Part shown: in pieces, positions 6,524-12,583 of the stretch | Numbering within the stretch: the stretch's first letter is position 1 | How the letters are laid out: each line of letters starts with the position of its first letter | Assembly: GCA_016278415.1 (NCBI GenBank) | Contig: JADQBV010000394.1 | Location: 1 to 12,583, forward strand | Direction of reading: 5' to 3' | DNA: 12,583 bases | Origin: Halanaerobiales bacterium | GTDB taxonomy: Bacteria; Bacillota_F; Halanaerobiia; Halanaerobiales; DTU029 | The notes under the pieces: model-generated | The model's input: only the letters and a program-made list of their open reading frames with translations | Databases searched by the model: none | What the model was told of the DNA's origin: nothing | Made by a program: the position numbers and the translations under genes

Positions 6524-7473
6524 TAAAATATACGATAATTGGCAAATTTCTTTGCTAAATGATGTGCAACTATAATAAAGCAAAAAGCTACTGCAGATTT
6601 CATTAAGCCCACTGCTGTTGCAAATTCATATTGATTATCCATTAAGCCCATCCTATAAATATAAGTATCCAGTATATCAGCAGTCTCATATACCAATACA
6701 TTGTACATGTTGAATATCTGATCAAATCCTGCATTTAATATATTCTGCAGACTTAAAGTCCCAAGAAGTACAATAGTTGGGACTAAACCCGGTATTGTAA
6801 TATACCAAATTTGCTTTAAACGAGAACAACCATCTATTCTAGCTGCTTCATAGAGATTAGGACTTATATTTGTTAGTGCAGCTAGATAAACAATAGCATT
6901 AAATCCAAAATTCTTCCAGACATCTGTAGTAATTATTAATGGTCTGAACCAGGTATTACTGGCAAAAAACATGATCGGATCAACATTAAACAAACCAATA
7001 AAAGCATTAACAATTCCATCCAGGGAAAAAACATCTTTAAATATCCCTGCGAGTATAACCCAGGAAAGGAAATAAGGTAAATATACAATCGTCTGTACGC
7101 TTCGCTTAAACCATCTAGTTCTTACTTCGTTAAGTATTAAAGCAAAAATTAATGGTATGATCAAATGTAAAGCCATCTTCCAAATTGCTATAACTACAGT
7201 ATTAGATAAAACCCTATAAAATGACGGTATCATAAAGACTGTTTTAAAATGATCCAGTCCAGCCCATGATGAACCGAAAATTCCCTTAGTTGGGTTGAAA
7301 TATTTAAAAGCAATAACATTGTTAACAAGAGGATAGATACTAAATATTAACAGAAATACTACAGCAGGTATTAACATAATCTGGTAATGAATGTTGTCCC
7401 CAAGAGATCGTCTATTAGTAAACATACTATTTATAAGTCCTTCTTTTTTATTATCTTCAAGTTTATTTGTCAT
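6523..7473 (-). CDS. Carbohydrate ABC transporter permease, LplB/MalF type
   Basis: This 316-residue membrane subunit has the first membrane span at about residues 32-52 (IMLIPAVVFLLIFSIYPLVN) and several more to the C-terminus. The EAA loop is YEAARIDGCSRLKQIWYITI (about 208-227), with the conserved EAA and G spacing used to contact the ATPase. Its order after the binding protein and before the YtcP-like subunit is the standard LplA-LplB-LplC arrangement. The open frame extends to 7593, but that extension runs through a repeated DNA element and reads as non-permease sequence. ATG 7473 has AAGGTGG at proper distance and gives MTNKLEDNKKEG, a normal cytoplasmic start. There is no ATPase gene nearby, so the importer must use a shared MsmX-like ATPase encoded elsewhere (inference from how such systems work in relatives). 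Confidence 0.92.
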   Translation of the reverse strand: MTNKLEDNKKEGLINSMFTNRRSLGDNIHYQIMLIPAVVFLLIFSIYPLVNNVIAFKYFNPTKGIFGSSWAGLDHFKTVFMIPSFYRVLSNTVVIAIWKMALHLIIPLIFALILNEVRTRWFKRSVQTIVYLPYFLSWVILAGIFKDVFSLDGIVNAFIGLFNVDPIMFFASNTWFRPLIITTDVWKNFGFNAIVYLAALTNISPNLYEAARIDGCSRLKQIWYITIPGLVPTIVLLGTLSLQNILNAGFDQIFNMYNVLVYETADILDTYIYRMGLMDNQYEFATAVGLMKSAVAFCFIIVAHHLAKKFANYRIF

Positions 7474-7478
7474 ATATA

Positions 7479-7485
7479 CCACCTT
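7479..7485 (-). promoter_or_regulatory. Ribosome binding site deciding the LplB-like start
   Basis: AAGGTGG followed by TATAT and ATG 7473. The longer frame start at 7593 falls inside the repeat element and has no such site. Confidence 0.7.
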
Positions 7486-7503
7486 ATATTTGCAATCGAA
7501 ACC

Positions 7504-7539
7504 TACTGCTGCTTGTTTATACGTCTGCAAGCAGCAGTA
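7504..7539 (-). promoter_or_regulatory. Stable intercistronic hairpin between binding protein and permease genes
   Basis: A perfect 12-bp stem (TACTGCTGCTTG with CAAGCAGCAGTA) with a 12-nt loop stands out as GC-rich in a very AT-rich region. No T-run follows on either side, so it is not an ordinary terminator. Placed 3' of the binding-protein gene it could protect that message from exonucleases, giving the usual excess of binding protein over permeases. That role is inferred from other importers such as malE-malF. Confidence 0.6.
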
Positions 7540-7600
7540 TGCCCCAGTATTTGTTCCTCTAAGCTTCAGTAAACCTTTGAAACTAAGACTCACTTTACAC
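7523..7600 (-). repeat. Dispersed repeat, copy A
   Basis: This 78-bp segment matches copy B (9526-9604) at roughly 89 percent by eye, in the same orientation. On the minus strand it runs from GTGTAAAGTGAG through GAAGCTTAGAGGAACAAATA and TACTGGGGC to TTGCAGAC. It begins 62 nt after the binding-protein stop codon, and its downstream end forms one arm of the 12-bp hairpin. It has no coding sense beyond an accidental open frame in front of the LplB-like gene. Confidence 0.8.
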
Positions 7601-7662
7601 AGTAAAAGCTAAGTAAAATTATGTTTAAGACTTCTAGTATGGAATTTCAATTACCATTTAAT

Positions 7663-9324
7663 TTATTCGCCAACAATGCTATTAATTTCTTCTGTAATTG
7701 CTTTACCACCTAAAAGATTCCATCTATTTACAAATTCATCAAACTCATCTATTGATTCGTCACCAACAATTATCTGAAGGTAGATTTCGTTTTCTAAATC
7801 CTGTAAAATAGCATTTTTCTGTGTCATGGTTTTGGTAGTTCCTGAAAATGCTGGTATATTAAATTTAATATCATTTTCAGCAAAAACAGCAGCCCCCTTT
7901 AGCCATGAATTAGCATTACACCATACTCCCATATCGTCTATTGGATCTTCTGCTGATTTATATTGTTTAATAGTATCAACTATAGTCTTTGTTTCCATTG
8001 TAGCATCTTCATAGTCTAATTTTCCATTTAGAACCTTCATTACCTGATTATATCTTATACTTATTTCATATAAATATTTAGCACTCATACCATTTATTGG
8101 TCGTATATTAGTAGTTGTTTCAGCATACTTAGCGCCAGGATTTGTAAGATTATTATACCAATCCAGTTGCTTCAGGTCAGCTAACTGACTCCAATTAAGC
8201 ATTTTCATAATTGCTTCTGGATGTTCATAGCCTTTACGAACAACCATAATTTGTCTTACAGCAGGATAACTCCTGGAATTAGCATTTCCATCTTCTGATT
8301 TAATAAAATATGCTTCCCATTTTGATTCTGGGTCGTTTTGTTTTGCATTTTGCAGTGGCCACCATGTTGACCACCAGGCTCCCTGGAAAATTCCAGCCTT
8401 TCCTGACATTACAGGCTCGACAGCATCATCGCCTGTTTTTAATAAAAACTCTTTGTCTAAAATTCCAGCTTCATACATTTCATTGATTTTTGCTAGAGCT
8501 GCTTTAGCTTCTGGTTGTACAGATCCATAAACAACTTTGCCATCTTTATTGATCCAGTCACCAGGGTAGGCATTATATGCACCAAATAACCAGTCAAATG
8601 TAGCAGTATCTCCTTTATATAATACCTGTCGTCCAGGCAATCCAGCTGTATCATGTATTCCATTACCATCAGGATCCTGTTCTTTAAAGGCTTTGGCAAT
8701 TCTAATCACATCATCTACAGTTTCCGGTCCTTCAAGACCTAAATTGTTTAGCCAATCCTGTCTTACCCAGACAATAGGAGCTGCTGTTTCAATATCAGCA
8801 AGATTTGGAATAGCCATCAACTTTCCATCAAATGTTACATCCCGAAAAGCAACATTATCTGACTGTTCATGAAATTTCTTTAAATAAGGTGATGCATAGT
8901 CATCCCATAAATCTGTCATATCCATAACCATATCATTGTCAACAAGTTTTCTTAGAATATTCAGACCCTGAGGCTCAACTAACAATATAAGGAAATCAGG
9001 AAGGTCATTACTGGCAATTAGCATATTAACCCTGTTTTCAAAAGCACTATTTTGATCACTAACTGTCCATACAACTTCGAAGTCCATATTCTGATTATCT
9101 TCATACCATTTTACAATATCATTATTTTCCAGATCTTCCCCTTCAGGAAATTTAGGTTCTAAAGGGAGTTGTCGACCAGTTGTAACTGTTACTTTTTCCG
9201 TCATTGGACTGTAATACTTGGTACTTGTATCAATTTCCTCATCAGCAAAAACCTGTCCGAAACTTACAAGCGTAAAAGTAAATATCAGTGTACTAAGCAA
9301 AATTCTTTTAAAATTCCTTTTCAT
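7663..9324 (-). CDS. Extracellular sugar-binding protein of the importer (LplA/YtcQ type)
   Basis: This 553-residue protein is the usual size for the large LplA/YtcQ-like binding proteins. The N-terminus MKRNFKRILLSTLIFTFTLV is a signal peptide, with likely signal peptidase I cleavage after VFA (A27). No cysteine follows the hydrophobic core, so it is not a lipoprotein. The mature part has the typical segments FPEGEDLENNDIVKWYEDNQ, VNMLIASNDLPDFLIL, a calcium-site-like loop DPDGNGIHDTAGLPG, and aromatic-rich AGIFQGAWWSTWWPLQ, the kind of surface that stacks on sugar rings. AGGGGGA precedes the ATG at good distance, and a promoter lies about 40 bp upstream. It captures the substrate outside the inner membrane and delivers it to the two permeases. 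Genes of this family beside YesM/YesN regulators commonly import oligosaccharides from plant or microbial polysaccharides; the actual ligand is unknown. Confidence 0.92.
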   Translation of the reverse strand: MKRNFKRILLSTLIFTFTLVSFGQVFADEEIDTSTKYYSPMTEKVTVTTGRQLPLEPKFPEGEDLENNDIVKWYEDNQNMDFEVVWTVSDQNSAFENRVNMLIASNDLPDFLILLVEPQGLNILRKLVDNDMVMDMTDLWDDYASPYLKKFHEQSDNVAFRDVTFDGKLMAIPNLADIETAAPIVWVRQDWLNNLGLEGPETVDDVIRIAKAFKEQDPDGNGIHDTAGLPGRQVLYKGDTATFDWLFGAYNAYPGDWINKDGKVVYGSVQPEAKAALAKINEMYEAGILDKEFLLKTGDDAVEPVMSGKAGIFQGAWWSTWWPLQNAKQNDPESKWEAYFIKSEDGNANSRSYPAVRQIMVVRKGYEHPEAIMKMLNWSQLADLKQLDWYNNLTNPGAKYAETTTNIRPINGMSAKYLYEISIRYNQVMKVLNGKLDYEDATMETKTIVDTIKQYKSAEDPIDDMGVWCNANSWLKGAAVFAENDIKFNIPAFSGTTKTMTQKNAILQDLENEIYLQIIVGDESIDEFDEFVNRWNLLGGKAITEEINSIVGE

Positions 9325-9371
9325 AATTAATCCCCCTGTGCTTAAATTTTATAGATTAACACCTATATAAA

Positions 9372-9416
9372 ATTATATCATTCATATCAAAATTACGAGA
9401 GTGAAAAGTGTTTTCA
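9372..9416 (-). promoter_or_regulatory. Importer promoter with candidate activator dyad
   Basis: The minus strand has TATAAT (9377-9372) but no recognisable -35 box at 16-18 bp. Instead a perfect dyad TGAAAA-CAC-TTTTCA occupies 9416-9402, roughly -37 to -51 from the expected start near 9365. A missing -35 with a dyad there is what an activator-dependent promoter looks like. The neighbouring AraC-type response regulator is the obvious candidate, by position only. Confidence 0.5.
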
Positions 9417-9436
9417 ATGAGTAAGAAGTTTGTATA

Positions 9437-9470
9437 TAAAAAAAAGACCGTATACATTTTTCATACTATC
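9437..9470 (-). terminator. Intrinsic terminator after the two-component genes
   Basis: On the minus strand GATAGTAT pairs with GTATACGGTC (one mismatch and one G-T pair) around a loop of about nine bases, followed by a run of eight Ts. It separates the kinase/regulator unit from the importer promoter. Confidence 0.75.
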
Positions 9471-9525
9471 TTTAAACATTTTTCTTTTACACTCAAAACT
9501 TGCTGCTAACCTTACTTACTAATAG

Positions 9526-9604
9526 GTCTGCAAATAGCAGTAGGCCCCAGTATTTGTTCGTCTAAGCTTCAGAAAACCTCTAAAACTAAAAACTCACTTT
9601 ACAC
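9526..9604 (-). repeat. Dispersed repeat, copy B
   Basis: This 79-bp segment is homologous to copy A, in the same orientation, and starts 29 nt after the response-regulator stop codon, before the terminator. It is bracketed by the direct repeats TGCTGCTAAC at 9501-9510 and 9616-9625. Its right arm TAGCAG (9535-9540) can pair with CTGCTA at 9503-9508, a diverged version of the hairpin of copy A. Both copies therefore lie in 3' untranslated or intercistronic RNA. Confidence 0.8.
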
Positions 9605-9633
9605 TGGGTGCTTACTGCTGCTAACATTGTATC

Positions 9634-10407
9634 CTACATCTGAGATATGTTTTTTCTATATTCTGTAGGTAATAATCCCGTATAAGTTTTAAATACTTTA
9701 CTAAAATATTTTTCATCATTAAACCCTACCTGCTGAGCAATCCAATAGATGGGTTTTGATGTATTTAACAAATACTCCTTTGCTTTTTTTATCTTTTCTT
9801 CTCTTACATACTTACTAAAAGATATACCGAATAAATCTTTAAAACATTGACTAAAATAAGCTCGACTTATATTTACCTCTTTTGCCACTCTCGATTGCTT
9901 AATATTTCCCCCTATATTTCCTTTGATGTATTTAACCGCTTTTTCCATACTATCAATTATGGCTTCAGAATAATTATAATTATTAATAATTTCAGTATTG
10001 AATGTATTATCTTTACCTAAATTATTTTTTTCATCTATTCTCTTCTTTATAACCGAAAGTATTTTTTCTCCATTTTCTTCTTCCAACTGAGTTTTTACAA
10101 TATAATCAATTACTCCTGCACTTATAGCATCCTTAGCATATTGGAAATCCTGATGGCAGGTTAATAATACAATAGCTATCTGATGGTAATTTTCTTTTAT
10201 AATATTACTTAATTCAATCCCGGTCATTATAGGCATAGTAATATCTGTAATTAAAAGATCAACAGGATTATTATCAATAAAATCTAGGGCTTTTTTACCA
10301 TTAGGGGCCTCACCAACAACTTCCATATCATATTTTTCCCAGGGCATTAAAGATATAATTCCCATGCGAGCTATTTTTTCATCATCTACTATAAGCACTC
10401 TAATCAT
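9634..10407 (-). CDS. Two-component response regulator, receiver plus AraC-type DNA-binding domain (YesN type)
   Basis: In this 257-residue protein the receiver spans about 1-125. It has the acidic pair D8/D9, phosphoacceptor D55 in LLITDITMP, T83 in VLLTCHQD and K105 in DYIVKTQ, so all catalytic residues are present. The C-terminal AraC/XylS domain covers about 155-253. It has two helix-turn-helix units (IKQSRVAKEVNISRAYFSQC and PIYWIAQQVGFNDEKYFSKV) and ends with the family signature FKTYTGLLPTEYRK. It lacks the long middle region of many YesN proteins and is at the short end of the family. Its ATG overlaps the kinase stop as ATGA, with AAGGAGG inside the end of the kinase gene. It should be phosphorylated by that kinase and activate the importer genes directly downstream. 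Confidence 0.93.
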   Translation of the reverse strand: MIRVLIVDDEKIARMGIISLMPWEKYDMEVVGEAPNGKKALDFIDNNPVDLLITDITMPIMTGIELSNIIKENYHQIAIVLLTCHQDFQYAKDAISAGVIDYIVKTQLEEENGEKILSVIKKRIDEKNNLGKDNTFNTEIINNYNYSEAIIDSMEKAVKYIKGNIGGNIKQSRVAKEVNISRAYFSQCFKDLFGISFSKYVREEKIKKAKEYLLNTSKPIYWIAQQVGFNDEKYFSKVFKTYTGLLPTEYRKNISQM

Positions 10408-12167
10408 ATTTCCTCCTTGATGTTAATCTTCGGAATATAAATTATAAAACTGGTACCTTTACCTAAGATACTTTCAATATTAAGGGTTACTTCCTTCGTG
10501 TCATAAAAAGTTTCCAGAATTGTTTGGACATAATCTAAGCCGATACCAAATCCTACTGTCTTATCCTCAGAACCACTTTTCATTAATAACATTTTTACCT
10601 TTTCAGCATCCATACCATTTCCATTATCTGAAATAGTAATCCTAATTAATTGTGCTAATTCTTTTATATTTACCTCTATCTTACCTTCTTCACAGTTAAG
10701 GCCATGAAAGAGACAATTCTCTACTAATGGTTGGAGTATGAATCTAGGCATTTTTGTTTTTAATACCCTTTCATCTGCATCTACATTGATAAGATAATCA
10801 TAATCATACCGTACCTGTAGGAGCTTTAGATATGTTTTAACTGCCTCAATTTCTTCTTTAAGTGTAACAATATTACCTTCTTTAGCTAAATTATAGTGTA
10901 ATAATCTAGTCAACCGTCTGATAACATCATCAATTTCTGTCTGCCCATTCATTTTGGCTAACCATTGGATAGAGTTCAAAGTATTATGAAGAAAATGAGG
11001 GTTTATTTGATGTATAAGCATCTCCACTTCTAGCTTTCTCTTGGCTTTTTCTCGCTGCTTTACTTCATTAATAAGTTCCAAAATCCTTTTTCTCATCAAT
11101 TGAAATCTATCTAAAACCTCATCAAATTCTTCAACATTTGTATGTTCTATATCTGAATAAAATTGTTTTTTAGAGACCAATGCTATTTCCTTATGCAAGG
11201 TATTTAAAGGTCTGCTTACCATTCTCCAGATAGCCACTCCAAATAATAGACTTATTATAACTGATATCAAGACAATAATACTGTATGAAGTAAGCCAACT
11301 ACTTACAGCTTCGTCATAATGGTTTTTTTCTATAACACTTATTATTTTCCAATCATAATGGCTAAGCTGTCCAAACAAATAATAACCTTTGTATAATTTT
11401 TTTCTATTGAAAGGGTAAGATTGATTATAATCTAAATTACTTACAAATAATTCTGGCAAATCACTATATACAATTTTATCCTGATCACTAATAATTATAT
11501 GTTTAACATTAAATCCATATTGAACACTCGTTAATAAATCTTTAAATCTACCAGAACCTGATTCAATATAAACATAACACTCAATATCAGGTATATTCAC
11601 TTCCCTTACAATTGAAAAAACTTTATTATCAATACCTTTATATATTGATTGATGAGGTCCGAAAAACTTTATTCCTTTTTCTGAAGTAAGTAAAGGTTGT
11701 TCTTCGATTAAATCATTTGAAGGTAGCAAAATAGCAGACAATGAAATATCACTATTCTTACTGTAATATCTAATAATTCCTAAATTAGGATTACCGAAAC
11801 TCATTAATTCGATATTTTCTTTGATTTCTTTTTGTAGTTGATATTTAACCATTATTTCAGGGTCTTCCATTAATATAGATAGTTTATTTCCGATACTTCC
11901 ATCCAAGGCTAATATTTTAGAGGAATAATCAAGTTGATTTAAAATATTATCTAGATTATTTTTAATCTGGTTCAGGTTATTATATATTCCATTTTCTATT
12001 TGATTATTCACAAGGGAAAATAATGAAGAAAGAGAAGTACCACCAAGTAATATAAGTGGTATTAATGAACTTAGTACCAATACTATAATAAGTCTATACT
12101 TTAAAGGCTTTGGGTGTTTAAAAATAGAGAATATTAGATCTTTTTTTAAGCGAAATTTTAATGCCAT
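10404..12167 (-). CDS. Sensor histidine kinase of the YesM/LytS-like HisKA_2-free type (His_kinase, HATPase)
   Basis: This 587-residue membrane kinase has a first membrane span at about 25-43 and a second at about 294-315. Between them lies an extracellular or periplasmic sensor of about 250 residues, probably a Cache-like fold. A HAMP linker (MVSRPLNTLHKEIALV) follows. The His_kinase domain carries INPHFLHNTLNSIQWLAKMN, with the phosphorylated histidine at about 391 in PHF. The ATPase part has the N-box QPLVENCLFHGL, then DNGNGM and GFGIGLDYV. The frame is open to a TTG at 12191 without a ribosome binding site. ATG 12167 has AAAGGA seven bases upstream and is used here. Kinases of this type beside YesN regulators and sugar importers sense extracellular carbohydrates or their binding proteins. 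The ligand is unknown. Confidence 0.93.
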   Translation of the reverse strand: MALKFRLKKDLIFSIFKHPKPLKYRLIIVLVLSSLIPLILLGGTSLSSLFSLVNNQIENGIYNNLNQIKNNLDNILNQLDYSSKILALDGSIGNKLSILMEDPEIMVKYQLQKEIKENIELMSFGNPNLGIIRYYSKNSDISLSAILLPSNDLIEEQPLLTSEKGIKFFGPHQSIYKGIDNKVFSIVREVNIPDIECYVYIESGSGRFKDLLTSVQYGFNVKHIIISDQDKIVYSDLPELFVSNLDYNQSYPFNRKKLYKGYYLFGQLSHYDWKIISVIEKNHYDEAVSSWLTSYSIIVLISVIISLLFGVAIWRMVSRPLNTLHKEIALVSKKQFYSDIEHTNVEEFDEVLDRFQLMRKRILELINEVKQREKAKRKLEVEMLIHQINPHFLHNTLNSIQWLAKMNGQTEIDDVIRRLTRLLHYNLAKEGNIVTLKEEIEAVKTYLKLLQVRYDYDYLINVDADERVLKTKMPRFILQPLVENCLFHGLNCEEGKIEVNIKELAQLIRITISDNGNGMDAEKVKMLLMKSGSEDKTVGFGIGLDYVQTILETFYDTKEVTLNIESILGKGTSFIIYIPKINIKEEI

Positions 12168-12174
12168 AAGATAT

Positions 12175-12180
12175 TCCTTT
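12175..12180 (-). promoter_or_regulatory. Ribosome binding site deciding the kinase start
   Basis: AAAGGA followed by ATATCTT and ATG 12167. The longer in-frame TTG start lies upstream of this site and has only AAATAACAA in front. Confidence 0.65.
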
Positions 12181-12306
12181 CCAAAAATCAATTGTTATTT
12201 CAATTTTGCTAAAATAATATATTGAATTTATCCCCAGTCAGAATACTCAGTTAAATTATGTAATTACTCTATTTAAAGGTTTTTTTCACTATTATAATGA
12301 AAATTT

Positions 12307-12320
12307 CGAAAGCGCTTAAG
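12307..12320 (-). promoter_or_regulatory. cre-like palindrome downstream of the kinase promoter
   Basis: On the plus strand CGAAAGCGCTTAAG contains the perfect palindrome AAGCGCTT and matches the catabolite-responsive consensus TGWAANCGNTNWCA at 11 of 14 positions. It lies about 3-16 bp after the predicted start, where CcpA or another LacI-family protein would block transcription. The outer positions are imperfect, so this is suggestive. Confidence 0.5.
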
Positions 12321-12329
12321 ATTGTGCAT

Positions 12330-12358
12330 AATATAACATATTTTCACAATATTGTCAA
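12330..12358 (-). promoter_or_regulatory. Promoter of the kinase/regulator operon
   Basis: TTGACA (12358-12353), a 17-bp spacer and TATATT (12335-12330) lie on the minus strand. The predicted start near 12323 gives a leader of about 155 nt. A second TATAAT at about 12291-12296 has no good -35 box. Confidence 0.75.
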
Positions 12359-12466
12359 GTTGTTTTGGTTGATTTCAGAGATTACCAAAAGGGAATTAAA
12401 ACAATGAAAAGCAGACTTGTCGTGGCTTAAGCCAGCTTTAATTTCACTTAATTATGGTTTTTTTTG

Positions 12467-12503
12467 TAAAAATAAAGAGAGCCTCTAAATCTAGACCCTC
12501 TTT
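12467..12503 (-). terminator. Probable terminator of a gene beyond the right edge
   Basis: On the minus strand AAAGAG (12503-12498) and TCTA pair with TAGA and CTCTTT across an internal loop, followed by ATTTTTAC. The stem is imperfect. Together with a short open frame at the edge (12525-12583) it suggests the 3' end of a minus-strand gene. Between here and the kinase promoter I see only the 12-bp palindrome TGGCTTAAGCCA (12423-12434) and no gene. Confidence 0.5.
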
Positions 12504-12524
12504 ACCAAAATATTTAAATTTATA

Positions 12525-12583
12525 TTAAATACTCAAACTTCGCACATAAATAATTTCTGTGCACCTTGAAATATCAATATTTA
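12525..12583 (-). CDS. Possible C-terminal tail of an upstream gene, cut by window
   Basis: One minus-strand frame is open from the edge for 18 codons, NIDISRCTEIIYVRSLSI, and stops with TAA at 12525, followed after about 20 bp by a terminator-like hairpin. This is too short to identify or to exclude chance. Confidence 0.25.
   Translation of the reverse strand, partial: NIDISRCTEIIYVRSLSI

Noticed and set aside
7474..7593. N-terminal extension of the LplB-like permease
   Set aside because: The stretch runs through repeat copy A and the hairpin; the ribosome binding site at 7479-7485 supports ATG 7473.
12404..12430. Plus-strand ORF of 8 codons with AAAGGGA upstream, like a leader peptide
   Set aside because: No plus-strand gene follows and no attenuator-like structure is linked to it, so chance is the simplest reading.
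1..12583. tRNA, rRNA or complete insertion sequence
   Set aside because: I saw no cloverleaf with a CCA-type end, no rRNA-like stretch and no intact transposase on either strand.

Overview
The window is AT-rich, and every gene I can support lies on the minus strand, so transcription runs from right (12583) to left (1). Codon use, strong purine-rich ribosome binding sites (often a G5-G6 run), canonical TTGACA/TATAAT promoters and the gene families (YtrA-type GntR regulator, LplB/YtcP-type sugar permeases, YesM/YesN-type two-component pair) point to a low-GC Firmicute. The sugar-binding protein has a signal peptide but no lipobox cysteine. This fits a free periplasmic protein and hence a diderm Firmicute such as Halanaerobiales. 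That placement is inference, not proof.

Layout in order of transcription. (1) 12583-12168: an intergenic stretch with a terminator for a gene off the right edge, a short palindrome, a consensus-like promoter (12330-12358) and a cre-like palindrome (12307-12320) just downstream of the predicted transcription start. (2) 12167-9634: a sensor histidine kinase and an AraC-type response regulator, overlapping by ATGA, followed by repeat copy B and a terminator (9437-9470). (3) 9377-5624: a promoter region with a dyad where an activator could sit, then a three-gene sugar/oligosaccharide importer: solute-binding protein, LplB-like permease and YtcP-like permease, ending at a terminator (5525-5554). 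Repeat copy A lies between the binding protein and the first permease. No importer ATPase or glycoside hydrolase gene is in the window. (4) 5442-2851: a separate transcription unit with its own promoter and a leader carrying a degenerate 14-bp repeat array. It encodes a radical SAM protein of the TIGR03916 type and its constant partner of the TIGR03915/DUF4130 type, then a doubtful 59-codon ORF and a terminator. (5) 2838-1: a GntR/YtrA-type repressor, an ABC ATPase, an ABC-2 permease and a DUF4097-like membrane-anchored beta-repeat protein that runs off the left edge. They form one tight operon behind a perfect 17-bp-spaced promoter whose start region is covered by a double palindrome, the likely autoregulatory operator.

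How the parts work together: the kinase/regulator pair probably senses an extracellular carbohydrate or related signal and switches on the adjacent importer, while the cre-like site may place the sensor under carbon-catabolite control. The radical SAM/DUF4130 pair is the least understood system here. It is thought to act on DNA, and the radical SAM protein carries both a helix-hairpin-helix and a C-terminal QLSLF peptide that matches the sliding-clamp binding consensus. Four genes are given shorter starts than the longest open frame, each decided by the ribosome binding site (radical SAM, both permeases and histidine kinase).
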